Below, in pieces: positions 14,693 to 23,067 of a stretch of DNA of 31,559 bases. A model generated the notes under the pieces. It had not been told where the DNA came from and did not search any database. It saw only the letters and a list, made by a program, of their open reading frames with translations. The stretch lies in assembly GCA_943324925.2 (NCBI GenBank), contig CALPNL020000003.1, positions 1-31,559 of the forward strand, given 5' to 3'. The translations under genes were made by a program, and so were the position numbers. Within the stretch, counting starts at the first letter, position 1; every line of letters begins with the position of its first letter. This DNA comes from Chitinophaga pinensis (GTDB lineage: Bacteria > Bacteroidota > Bacteroidia > Flavobacteriales > Flavobacteriaceae).

Positions 14693-15235
14693 ATGAAAAA
14701 AATAATATTACTTTCGTTTCTTTTATTGGTAAATATCACTTTTGCTCAAAGGTTGTTGACTCGTTCTGGGGAAATTAAATTTGATGCTTCAATGCCCAAC
14801 TTGGTTGAAATAATCGGAAAAAGCAATACAGTTTCTTCAATTTTAGACCTAGCAACAGGGCAATTTGCAACTAGTGTGATTATTAAGTCTATCCGATTTA
14901 AAGTACCATTAATGGAAGAACATTTTAATGAAAATTATATGGAATCTTCTAAACATCCTAATTCCACTTTTAAAGGTAAAATTACAGGTTTTGATGCTAA
15001 GAAATTAGTTGCTAGTAAGGTAGCTTATGATATTGAAGGCGATTTAACCATTCATGGAATTTCGAAGAAAGTTAAAACTAAAATCTATTTAGCTTCAAAT
15101 GGTAGTAAAGTTGCTGCTTCTGGTAATTTTTTGGTTCATGCTCAAGATTACGACATTGAAATTCCAAGTTTAGTAAAAGAAAAATTTGCTGATCAAATTA
15201 AAGTTAGCTTTAACTTTGATCTTGATTCTAAATAA
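14693..15235 (+). CDS. YceI family periplasmic protein
   Basis: A 180-residue protein with a signal peptide (MKKIILLSFLLLVNITFAQ) and a YceI lipocalin-like barrel. Landmarks are the strand SGEIKFDASMPN, the central IKSIRFKVPLMEEHFNENYM and SKHPNSTFKG, and GDLTIHGISKKVKTKIYL. YceI proteins bind long polyisoprenoids or amphiphiles in the periplasm. The gene starts one base after the cytochrome stop codon and ends before a strong bidirectional terminator, so it closes the operon. Known YceI-cytochrome pairings make a role with quinone-like or isoprenoid molecules possible, but that is inference. Confidence 0.93.
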   Translation: MKKIILLSFLLLVNITFAQRLLTRSGEIKFDASMPNLVEIIGKSNTVSSILDLATGQFATSVIIKSIRFKVPLMEEHFNENYMESSKHPNSTFKGKITGFDAKKLVASKVAYDIEGDLTIHGISKKVKTKIYLASNGSKVAASGNFLVHAQDYDIEIPSLVKEKFADQIKVSFNFDLDSK

Positions 15236-15240
15236 TAAAA

Positions 15241-15270
15241 AAAACGCGAGATATTTCTCGCGTTTTTTTA
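15241..15270. terminator. Bidirectional terminator between yceI-like and Spy-like genes
   Basis: AAAACGCGAGA (15241-15251) pairs with TCTCGCGTTTT (15256-15266) around TATT, with an A-run before it and a T-run after it. It serves the convergent genes on both strands. Confidence 0.93.
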
Positions 15271-15279
15271 TCTATATAT

Positions 15280-15762
15280 CTACCTGTTTTTCCTAGAATA
15301 GGCTTCTTGTTGCTTCTTAGCATCTTCAGCAAGCAGTTTATATTTTACTTTTTGATCTTTATTAAGTAAAATCATTATATCAAGGTCCATTTTTTCAGAA
15401 ATTGCTTTAAGTTCAGTAGCTTTTTCTTCATTACCCCCATCTTCCTTCTTAATAATTGCATTTTGTTTTTTTATGTTTTGGGTGATGATATTCGAAATAG
15501 CAATAACTTGAAGTTCGTCTAGTTTAAGTTGTTCGTTGAGTCGATCTACTACTTTCTTTACCGTTTCCTCAATAGCCGGCTCTTTTGGTTGTGACCTTTG
15601 TTGGTTTTGCATGTTGGGATTTCCAACCATTCCATTTCCCATTCCACCTTGACCATAACCCCCTTGTCCGTAGCCACCGTAGCCACCTTGACCATATTGA
15701 GCTGAAATAGAATGTATTGTAAATAACAAAATTATACTGCTAATTATTTTCATTGATTTCAT
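15280..15762 (-). CDS. Secreted Gly/Tyr-rich protein with Spy/CpxP-like helical region
   Basis: A 160-residue protein. A signal peptide (1-21, ending SISAQ) is followed by a low-complexity segment of YGQGG-type repeats (about 22-45), an Asn/Gln/Met stretch, and a highly charged all-helical C-terminal region (about 60-160). That region contains LKLDELQVIAISNIITQN and LLNKDQKVKYKLL, which resemble the helical pattern of Spy/CpxP-like or DUF4890-type periplasmic proteins. It starts 26 bases after the rimO stop on the same strand, so it is likely cotranscribed. A second Met at residue 4 is an equally possible start. The function is unknown; a periplasmic chaperone-like role is only suggested by the fold. 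Confidence 0.72.
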   Translation of the reverse strand: MKSMKIISSIILLFTIHSISAQYGQGGYGGYGQGGYGQGGMGNGMVGNPNMQNQQRSQPKEPAIEETVKKVVDRLNEQLKLDELQVIAISNIITQNIKKQNAIIKKEDGGNEEKATELKAISEKMDLDIMILLNKDQKVKYKLLAEDAKKQQEAYSRKNR

Positions 15763-15788
15763 ATCTAAAATGTTATATTAATTTTATG

Positions 15789-17090
15789 TTAAACGGGTTC
15801 CCCGTATAAATCAAATTCAGTGGCTTCAATTATTTTAATCAGCACAAATTCACCTGTTTTCACATAGTGTTTTGAGGCGTCTATCAATACTTCATTATCT
15901 ACGTCAGGACTATCAAATTCTGTTCTTCCTACAAAGTGAGCTCCTTCCTTTCTATCAATAATACATTTAAAGGTTTGTCCTACTTTTTCCTGATTTAAAT
16001 CCCAAGAAATTTGTGATTGTAATTCCATTATTTCTTCTGCTCTAGCCTGTTTTGTTTCACTGGGAACATCATCTTCAAGTAAATAGGCATGTGTATTTTC
16101 TTCATGGGAATAAGCAAAACAACCCATTCTATCAAATTTCATTTCTTGAACAAAATCTTTTAGAATTTCGAAATCCTCTTGAGTTTCTCCTGGATAGCCT
16201 ACAATTAATGTAGTTCTAATTGCTATTCCTGGAACTGCAGTTCTAAAGTCTTTTAACAATTGAGTAGTTTTTTCTCTAGTTGTTCCACGACGCATTGATT
16301 TCAAGATAGCATCTGAAATGTGTTGAAGAGGAATATCAATATAGTTACAAATTTTAGGTTCTCGTTTCATGATTTCCAAAACATCCATCGGAAAACCCGT
16401 AGGAAAAGCATAATGCAAACGAATCCATTCTATGCCTTCCACTTTAACTAATGCTTCTAATAATTCTCCTAAATTTCTTTTTTTGTAGATGTCAAGCCCG
16501 TAATAAGTTAAATCCTGAGCGATTAATATCAACTCTTTTACGCCATTTTTAGCCAATCCTTCAGCTTCTTTAACTAATTTTTCAATAGTTTGAGAAACGT
16601 GTTTACCTCGCATTATTGGAATAGCACAAAAACTACATGGTCGGTCGCAACCTTCTGCAATTTTTAAATAAGCATAGTTTTTTGGAGTAGTGGTTAATCG
16701 TTCACCCAATAATTCATGCTTGTAATCGGCCCCTAAGGCTTTCAATAATCCTGGCAATTCTGTCGTCCCAAAATACTGATCTACATTTGGAATTTCCTTC
16801 TCCAAATCGGGTCTGTATCTTTCAGATAAACAGCCGGTAACAAAGACTTTATCAACAATTCCACGTGCTTTTTTATCGGCATATTCAAGGATGGTATTTA
16901 CGGATTCTGCTTTGGCATTATCAATAAAACCACAAGTATTAATTACAACAATATTTCCCTCTTCCTCATGCACCACATCTTTTCCACTGGCGCGCAATTG
17001 CCCCATTAAAACCTCACTATCGTAAACATTTTTGGAACACCCAAGGGTAATCACATTGATTTTATTCTTTTTTAACGATTTCGTTCTCAT
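15789..17090 (-). CDS. rimO: Ribosomal protein S12 methylthiotransferase RimO
   Basis: A radical SAM enzyme that adds a methylthio group to the conserved Asp of ribosomal protein S12. It has 433 residues, with an N-terminal UPF0004 domain whose three cysteines are visible (LGCSKNVYDSE, NTCGFIDNAKAES, VTGCLSERY), a radical SAM core with GCDRPCSFCAIPIMRGKH (CX3CX2C), and a C-terminal TRAM domain with EGAHFVGRTEFDSPDVDNEV. The YYGLDIYKK segment and the IRLHYAFP strand fit RimO better than MiaB. A minus-strand TAATTTTG box at 17130-17123 could be its promoter. The small secreted protein gene follows. Confidence 0.97.
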   Translation of the reverse strand: MRTKSLKKNKINVITLGCSKNVYDSEVLMGQLRASGKDVVHEEEGNIVVINTCGFIDNAKAESVNTILEYADKKARGIVDKVFVTGCLSERYRPDLEKEIPNVDQYFGTTELPGLLKALGADYKHELLGERLTTTPKNYAYLKIAEGCDRPCSFCAIPIMRGKHVSQTIEKLVKEAEGLAKNGVKELILIAQDLTYYGLDIYKKRNLGELLEALVKVEGIEWIRLHYAFPTGFPMDVLEIMKREPKICNYIDIPLQHISDAILKSMRRGTTREKTTQLLKDFRTAVPGIAIRTTLIVGYPGETQEDFEILKDFVQEMKFDRMGCFAYSHEENTHAYLLEDDVPSETKQARAEEIMELQSQISWDLNQEKVGQTFKCIIDRKEGAHFVGRTEFDSPDVDNEVLIDASKHYVKTGEFVLIKIIEATEFDLYGEPV

Positions 17091-17142
17091 ATATTGTAAA
17101 TCCTCAACTAATTTGAAGTCAGCAAAATTACACTATTTATTA

Positions 17143-17236
17143 TTAGGAGCATAAAGTTGCTTGGTTTTTATGACGTTATTTCCCGCTATTCGCTCTATCC
17201 TCACAAGGGTGAGGGATGACGCTGCTATCGGGGCTA
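17143..17236. repeat. Imperfect palindromic intergenic repeat, copy 1
   Basis: The stretch is bounded by TTAGGAGC (17143-17150) and CTATCGGGGCTA (17225-17236). Inside are TTTCCCGCTATTCGCTC and a perfect hairpin CCTCAC (17199-17204) / GTGAGG (17209-17214) with loop AAGG; the flanks pair imperfectly as well. The same boundary motifs recur at 29113-29198. I have the impression that such sequences are common between genes in Flavobacterium, but no search was made. It lies in the gap between the giant adhesin's 3' end and rimO. No ORF is present. Confidence 0.55.
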
Positions 17237-17263
17237 ATAATAAAGTAAGTAGTTACAAATTAA

Positions 17264-20200
17264 TTATCTTTTCAGTGTAAAATGACCTTTTTCAGTTCTA
17301 CCGTCTTCAAAATAAATTGTATACCAATAATCATCCGTCGGTAAAGGTTCGCCATTAAAAGTACCATCCCATCCTTTACTAATAGGGCTTAGTTCCTTCA
17401 ATAATTTACCATAACGGTCAAAAATATAAATAGTAGTATTGTAATTTTTAGAGGAAGTTAAGCCAAGAACGTTCCACGTATCATTAAATCCATCGGCATT
17501 CGGCGTGAAAAATTTTGGAATACCAATTACATTAATTATTTGTGACGAAGTGCCACAACCATCTAAATCCTTAACATATACGGTATGAGTGCCAGGAGCA
17601 ACATCTGTAAAAATATTTATTGTTTGGTACCCATTAGGGTAATCTAAACTGAAAACATAATTTCCTAGTCCGGTTACATTAATAATTACTGTATTATTTT
17701 CGCTTAAATCCATAATGGTAGGCATGTTGAATTGAGCAGCATTAGATGCGACTACTGTAATGGTTCTAATTCTAAAACAACCCATAGAATTTATAACTTT
17801 AACGGTGTAAATTCCTTCTGTATTTACATTTAAAGTGTTGGAAGTAGCAGTAGGAATTACTACGCCATTTAATGACCATTCGTAAGTATAATTGGTAGTT
17901 GGAGTTCCGTCGGTGATACCCGCATTTAATAAAGCAAAGAAAGTAGGGTCATTACTGCATACTAATTCTGAAGATTCTAATTCAATTATAGGAACTGGAT
18001 TTACAGTAAATGGTAGCGTTTTAGTAATTCTACAAGTTGGATTAATTGGGTTGTAAACTACAACAGTAATATTTTTTGTTAAGGTAACTGGCAGCGGATT
18101 TGGCAGCGGAGTCGACATTAACACATTGTACTCATCATAGTATTCGTAAACCATTCCTGTGGGTTGGCCAAAAGTTACAATATTGTGAATCGCTTGAGAA
18201 CTAGTAAAGTTATACTGCCCATTTTGGGTTGCAGGATCAATTTCATCATCACAAATAGAGGTTAACGAGGTTGGAATTGTAAAATTAACTGGAGATCTAT
18301 CGACAATAAATTGAATCGTTGTATCGAACCAACAAGCTTGAGGAGTTGTATTAGTAACAACTGCTCTGATTGTTTGAGAGGTAGAAGAGAAAGTCGCTGG
18401 AAACGGACTCGTAATCAAATTATTATTTGAATCTCTCAATGGATTATTTGCAGCATCGAAATAGGTTACTACTACTCCAGTTTGTCCTAATAACAAATCT
18501 CGTTCTAAGTTTGCGGTATTAAAATTGAAAATACCATCGGTATTATCATCACATTGTCTAGGAATCGTTACTGGGTGTGCAAATGGTTTTGCTTGGACAT
18601 TTAAAGTCACCCATGGACCCAAACCATAACAAGTATTTGATATATCACTATCAACTCTAACCCAAATATTTTGAGTGGAAGGATATCCTATATTTCTATA
18701 ATTAGTAAGATTTGTTATTTCATTTAGTTGCGCTAGGGCATCTGCTCTATTTCTATAATATTTAATGTAATAAGTACCGGTAGTTGGTAATAAAGCTCTA
18801 ATTGTTGGTTCAGTCGAACTAAAATTAAAAGTTGCAATACCATCACGATCATTATTATTCGCATTGTTATTACCATTGATATCTAAATAATCATCACAAA
18901 CAGCAGGCAGGGTAATATTATAGGTACTAGGAATGTTTGGTGCGGCAACTCGTAAAGTTATTCTAGCCACTCTATAGCATCCATTTATTGTAGTAACCCT
19001 TGTCCAAATGTACATTAGGGTAGGAGTAGTATTTGTAAAAGCAAGTGGATTGGTAATCAAATCATAGGCTGGATTTGCGCTAGCGCCAGCCAAAGAGGTG
19101 TAATAGGTAAATGTTTCATTTGCTGCATTCGCAGAAATTTGAGAGTTATTTACTGTCAAATTAAAGGCGGTAATTGCGTCCAAATCATCATCACATTGAA
19201 CAATAGTAACATCATTAATTACGGGTAAAGGATTTACAATTACTTCAGCAATATTGGTAGAAACTGTTCCACAGCCACCATTGGCATAAGTTGCAATACA
19301 ATAATAATAAAGAGTTCTCACTACCGCAGTTATAGGGGTATAACTTAATGTTGTTGCTCCAGTAATTAGTGTTGCTCCAGTATATGAATTAACCGTGTTA
19401 GAATACCATTGATAGGTAGGTGTTCCAGTTCCATCGATAAATACGGTAGTTAATGTTATTGGAGTATTGTTGATACAAATAGGTTGACTTGCCAATGGCT
19501 GTAGGCTTACAGAAGGATTGTTTACTACTTGAACACTTACTAGTGGACTTGTTACTGAACATGCTAATCCAGTTTGAGTGATAACACAATAATAAGATAG
19601 CGTACCCACAGTAGCTGTTGGAGGGGTGTAACTTGCATTTGTTGCTCCTGTTATTGCGGTATTAGTCAATGAACTGAACCATTGGTAACTGTAAGTTCCT
19701 ACTCCTCCAGATGGAGTAACAACTAAATCAGTTGGTGTTGCTCCCTGGCAAATTATTTGAGTATTGGGGGTAATGGTTACAGTAGGATCTGGAACCACAC
19801 GTACTAAAGCAGTAGTACTGGCTACACTTCCACAACCTGAACCTGATAAGGTTACTGTAGCATAATAGTTATTATTCCCTGCGGTACCAAACGTACCAGG
19901 AGTATAAGAAGAACTCGTTGCTCCTGAAATTAGTAATCCCCCTGGATTGGTATACCACTGGTAAGTGGCAGTTCCTACTCCTCCAGTATAACCTACAACT
20001 AGTGGTGCTATAAGACCACCAATACAAATATCTTGACTTGCTAACGGTTGGGGTGTTACAGTTTGAATTGGATTTACAATAACTTGCACAATGTTTGAAG
20101 TCACTAAACCACATCCACCATCGGCATATGTTGCTATACAATAATAATAAATTGTTCCTGTTGAAGTTGTTGGAGGAGTATAAGTAGAAGCACTAGCTCC

Positions 20201-23035
20201 TGCAATTGAAGTTCCTCCAAGTGCATTAACAGTATTAGAATACCACTGATAAGTGGGTGTTCCAGTTCCGTTCGATAAAGAAATAGATAAATTTATTGGT
20301 GTACCATTCAAACAAACCGTTTGAGTTGCTTGAGGCTGAGTAGTTACTATCGGAACATCAACAACTTGAACACTTACAATCGGACTTGTTACTGAACATG
20401 CCAATCCAGTTTGAGTGATAACACAATAATAAGAAAGGGTACCCACAATAGCTGATGAAGGAGTGTAACTTGTATTTGTAGCTCCAACAATTATTGTATT
20501 GGCTGGAGAATTGTACCATTGGTAACTATATGTCCCTACTCCTCCTGATGGAGTTGCAACCAAATCAGTTGCGGTTGCTCCTTGGCAAATTATTTGAGTA
20601 GCGGGTGTAATGGTTACTGTAGGATCTTGAACCACGTGAACTAGTGCCGTATTACTAGCAACACTTCCACAATCTAATCCTGAAGATGTCACTTTTGCAT
20701 AATAGTAATAGTCTCCTGCAGTAGTAAATGTGGGTGGGGTATAAGTTGTTGATGTAGCGCCAGAAATAATAGTTCCACCGGTGTTGCTATTGGTAGCACT
20801 GCTATACCATTGAACAGATGGAGTTCCTAAACCTCCAGAATAGGCAATTGAAAATGGAGTAACATCTCCTCCAATACAAATATCTTGAGTAGCTAAAGGT
20901 TGTGTTGTAATTGTTTGAACAGGGTTTACAACCAAATTAAATGAAGTTGTTAAATAACATCCAGAAGCCGCAATAGTTAACCTTACGTATATAATTCTGT
21001 TTCCTGTATTTATTGTGGTAATTCCATTTTGTCCTAAATTGGCATCACTTTGAGAAGTATGATAGGTTACGTTCACACCAGTTTGAGTTCCTAACGCCTC
21101 ACTATTTTTTAAAGTTAAATCAAAAGTTGCAGTACCATTAGTAGCACTTCCATCAACTGCATCATCACATTTTGAATAATCAGTAATTGTATTTATTACA
21201 GGAACAAGAGAATTGTTTACATTTACTGTAGACGAAACTACCGGGCAAACCCCTGTTGCTGTAAAACTATAGGTATATATTCCACCAGCATCAACTGCAG
21301 GATTAAAAATACCTGTACCAGAAGTTAATGTTGGACTCCATGTACCTCCAACTTCTGCAGTACTACCTAATAAACTAAATAAATTATAAGAAGGGGTGGT
21401 TACACAGGAAGAAGTAGTTGTGCTAACGCCTGTATTTTTTATTTGTTGAATGGTTACATTTACTTTAACGCTAATGGTAGTTAGAGAGGTATTACATGAT
21501 TTGGTAAATGTGTAAATATATTCACCAGGTAAATTAATAGCGGGATTAAATATGTTTCCATTTAAAGGAGCTCCACCAGTTGGTAGAGACCAAGTCCCGC
21601 CAGTCCCTGGATTACCTGTAATAACAGTGAATAGATCTTTTGTACTATTAGAACAAACACTAACATTAGTATCTTGTGGTGTGCTTCCAAAACCAGAATA
21701 GTAACCTGCAAATCCTACCGCGCCTGTTAATCCTGCATTTCCAAAAACTCCAACCGCTAAAGGACCTGTAGAGGTAACATTTAGATTTCCTGATTGATTA
21801 GCAACTCGGTAAGATACCCAATCGGTATTTCCTAAAACCGCCTGTGCTTGGGATGTAGGAACTGCAACTCCATTAATAGATATAGTTGCATTAGAGTAAG
21901 TCAACATCATTAAATCGGCAGTGTAATTGGTACTTCCAATTTGATTTACGTTTGGAATATTAACAGAATTTTGAAAAAAGCAACTCAGAGGCGGAATAAA
22001 ATTTAGACCACAGGTAGCGGCACCCGAACCTCCAGCTAATAATTGGTATGCGAAAACAGGCTTGCTAGCATGAACAAATATGTTACTATTATTGGTTCCT
22101 TGATAGTAAGAGTTGGGTACCAAATAATACTGACCAGCATTTAAAGTAGTAACAGGTGTAGCACTTCCGTTTACAAAAATAGCGGTGTTGTTTTCATGAG
22201 CAACAATTAATGGATTTTCAATAGTTGAAATCCCGTTTCCTTCTATAAAAATATAATCGGTACCAATTTGTGTTGCAGATACAATTTGGTCTAAAGTGAT
22301 ATCCCCATTTCCATTTGTATTTCCTCCAAGAACATTACCTGTATTCACTGCGACGGGTTTGTCCGAGGTAATTAAACCACCAATTATTCCATCTAGATTT
22401 GCAGTTACATTACTGTATCCGCTAAAAACGATACATTGACCAGCATTTAAAGTATAGGTTTGAGTATCAGCAGTAATATTTCCTGTTCCACTAGAAAAAA
22501 TAACTCCTGTATTATAATTTGATAACGTAACACTAGTGTTATTTTCAGTAGCCATAACACTGGCTACAAAGTTTTTTCTATTGTCTTGACTTTCATTTAT
22601 GGTACAACCCAACCTAAAACTAGTACCAATTCCAGGTTTCCCCTTTGAAATAATTGTTTCAGCATGACTCGCATGTCGCATTCTAAAACTAACATAAAAA
22701 TCTTTTGTTCCTTGAAGCATTACCCCTTTACCTGTAACAACGGTGTTTACATCACTTAAACTTAGAAACATTTTTGTGGGTTGTCCTGTTCCTACTGCAA
22801 ATGAAGCTGGTGTTGATGCAGATATTGTAAATGGAGAACCAGCATAGGGTGTGCCATTGCCATCAGTTGCAATCACCTGAAAAGGAGTGGTTTCATTGGT
22901 AGACATATAAATATACTGATCAGAAATAGCTGAGTTATCTCTTGAATGCAAAGGTGGTATCCAGTGTCTATTACTCAACTGTGAAAAAGATATCAAAGAA
23001 GATAATAGTAATAAAAGTAATGCTAATTTTTTCAT
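17264..23035 (-). CDS. Giant T9SS type B surface protein (adhesin-like, modular)
   Basis: A protein of about 1923 residues. A signal peptide (MKKLALLLLLLSSLISFSQ) is followed by an IgGFc-binding-like N-terminal region (about 90-450, with ITSDKPVAVNTGN, TDYIFIEGNG and SKPVFAYQLL). Then come PKD/SprB-like modules, a CDD-type module (YSKCDDAVDG), six GTYSYQW-type modules in an ABCABC arrangement (about 706-1266), four further CDD-type modules (QCDDDLDA, VCDDYLDI, QCDDNTDG, ICDDEIDP), and a C-terminal gliding-motility-associated type B sorting domain (KFFTPNADGFNDTW to GHFTLKR). It should be exported by T9SS and held on the cell surface for adhesion or gliding-related functions. I chose the ATG at 23035; a GTG four codons upstream is also in frame. 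The start is 32 bases after the previous gene's stop, so they form an operon. Confidence 0.88.
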   Translation of the reverse strand: MKKLALLLLLLSSLISFSQLSNRHWIPPLHSRDNSAISDQYIYMSTNETTPFQVIATDGNGTPYAGSPFTISASTPASFAVGTGQPTKMFLSLSDVNTVVTGKGVMLQGTKDFYVSFRMRHASHAETIISKGKPGIGTSFRLGCTINESQDNRKNFVASVMATENNTSVTLSNYNTGVIFSSGTGNITADTQTYTLNAGQCIVFSGYSNVTANLDGIIGGLITSDKPVAVNTGNVLGGNTNGNGDITLDQIVSATQIGTDYIFIEGNGISTIENPLIVAHENNTAIFVNGSATPVTTLNAGQYYLVPNSYYQGTNNSNIFVHASKPVFAYQLLAGGSGAATCGLNFIPPLSCFFQNSVNIPNVNQIGSTNYTADLMMLTYSNATISINGVAVPTSQAQAVLGNTDWVSYRVANQSGNLNVTSTGPLAVGVFGNAGLTGAVGFAGYYSGFGSTPQDTNVSVCSNSTKDLFTVITGNPGTGGTWSLPTGGAPLNGNIFNPAINLPGEYIYTFTKSCNTSLTTISVKVNVTIQQIKNTGVSTTTSSCVTTPSYNLFSLLGSTAEVGGTWSPTLTSGTGIFNPAVDAGGIYTYSFTATGVCPVVSSTVNVNNSLVPVINTITDYSKCDDAVDGSATNGTATFDLTLKNSEALGTQTGVNVTYHTSQSDANLGQNGITTINTGNRIIYVRLTIAASGCYLTTSFNLVVNPVQTITTQPLATQDICIGGDVTPFSIAYSGGLGTPSVQWYSSATNSNTGGTIISGATSTTYTPPTFTTAGDYYYYAKVTSSGLDCGSVASNTALVHVVQDPTVTITPATQIICQGATATDLVATPSGGVGTYSYQWYNSPANTIIVGATNTSYTPSSAIVGTLSYYCVITQTGLACSVTSPIVSVQVVDVPIVTTQPQATQTVCLNGTPINLSISLSNGTGTPTYQWYSNTVNALGGTSIAGASASTYTPPTTSTGTIYYYCIATYADGGCGLVTSNIVQVIVNPIQTVTPQPLASQDICIGGLIAPLVVGYTGGVGTATYQWYTNPGGLLISGATSSSYTPGTFGTAGNNNYYATVTLSGSGCGSVASTTALVRVVPDPTVTITPNTQIICQGATPTDLVVTPSGGVGTYSYQWFSSLTNTAITGATNASYTPPTATVGTLSYYCVITQTGLACSVTSPLVSVQVVNNPSVSLQPLASQPICINNTPITLTTVFIDGTGTPTYQWYSNTVNSYTGATLITGATTLSYTPITAVVRTLYYYCIATYANGGCGTVSTNIAEVIVNPLPVINDVTIVQCDDDLDAITAFNLTVNNSQISANAANETFTYYTSLAGASANPAYDLITNPLAFTNTTPTLMYIWTRVTTINGCYRVARITLRVAAPNIPSTYNITLPAVCDDYLDINGNNNANNNDRDGIATFNFSSTEPTIRALLPTTGTYYIKYYRNRADALAQLNEITNLTNYRNIGYPSTQNIWVRVDSDISNTCYGLGPWVTLNVQAKPFAHPVTIPRQCDDNTDGIFNFNTANLERDLLLGQTGVVVTYFDAANNPLRDSNNNLITSPFPATFSSTSQTIRAVVTNTTPQACWFDTTIQFIVDRSPVNFTIPTSLTSICDDEIDPATQNGQYNFTSSQAIHNIVTFGQPTGMVYEYYDEYNVLMSTPLPNPLPVTLTKNITVVVYNPINPTCRITKTLPFTVNPVPIIELESSELVCSNDPTFFALLNAGITDGTPTTNYTYEWSLNGVVIPTATSNTLNVNTEGIYTVKVINSMGCFRIRTITVVASNAAQFNMPTIMDLSENNTVIINVTGLGNYVFSLDYPNGYQTINIFTDVAPGTHTVYVKDLDGCGTSSQIINVIGIPKFFTPNADGFNDTWNVLGLTSSKNYNTTIYIFDRYGKLLKELSPISKGWDGTFNGEPLPTDDYWYTIYFEDGRTEKGHFTLKR
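19237..20920 (-). repeat. ABCABC in-frame tandem duplication inside the giant adhesin gene
   Basis: Six Ig/PKD-like modules of about 93 residues occur as three types in the order A-B-C-A-B-C. The A copies share SQDICIGG or TQDICIGG, the B copies share IICQGAT and YYCVITQTGLACSVTSP, and the C copies share TPTYQWYSNTVN. Equivalent B-module DNA recurs 837 bp apart (19551 and 20388), with one mismatch in the first 46 bases. So a block of about 280 residues was duplicated as a unit, in addition to older duplication of single modules. Confidence 0.85.
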
Positions 23036-23067
23036 AGTAGTATTCACAAAGTGTAAAAATAGAATAA

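Noticed and set aside
19398..20141. Cys/Ser/Trp-rich minus-strand ORFs (19398-19589 and 19872-20141)
   Set aside because: They are out-of-frame readings of the repeated adhesin modules; composition is an artefact of the repeat codons.
19237..20920. CRISPR-like repetition
   Set aside because: The period is about 280 bases per module and 837 bases per unit, in frame, with diverged copies. There are no short identical repeats with unique spacers.
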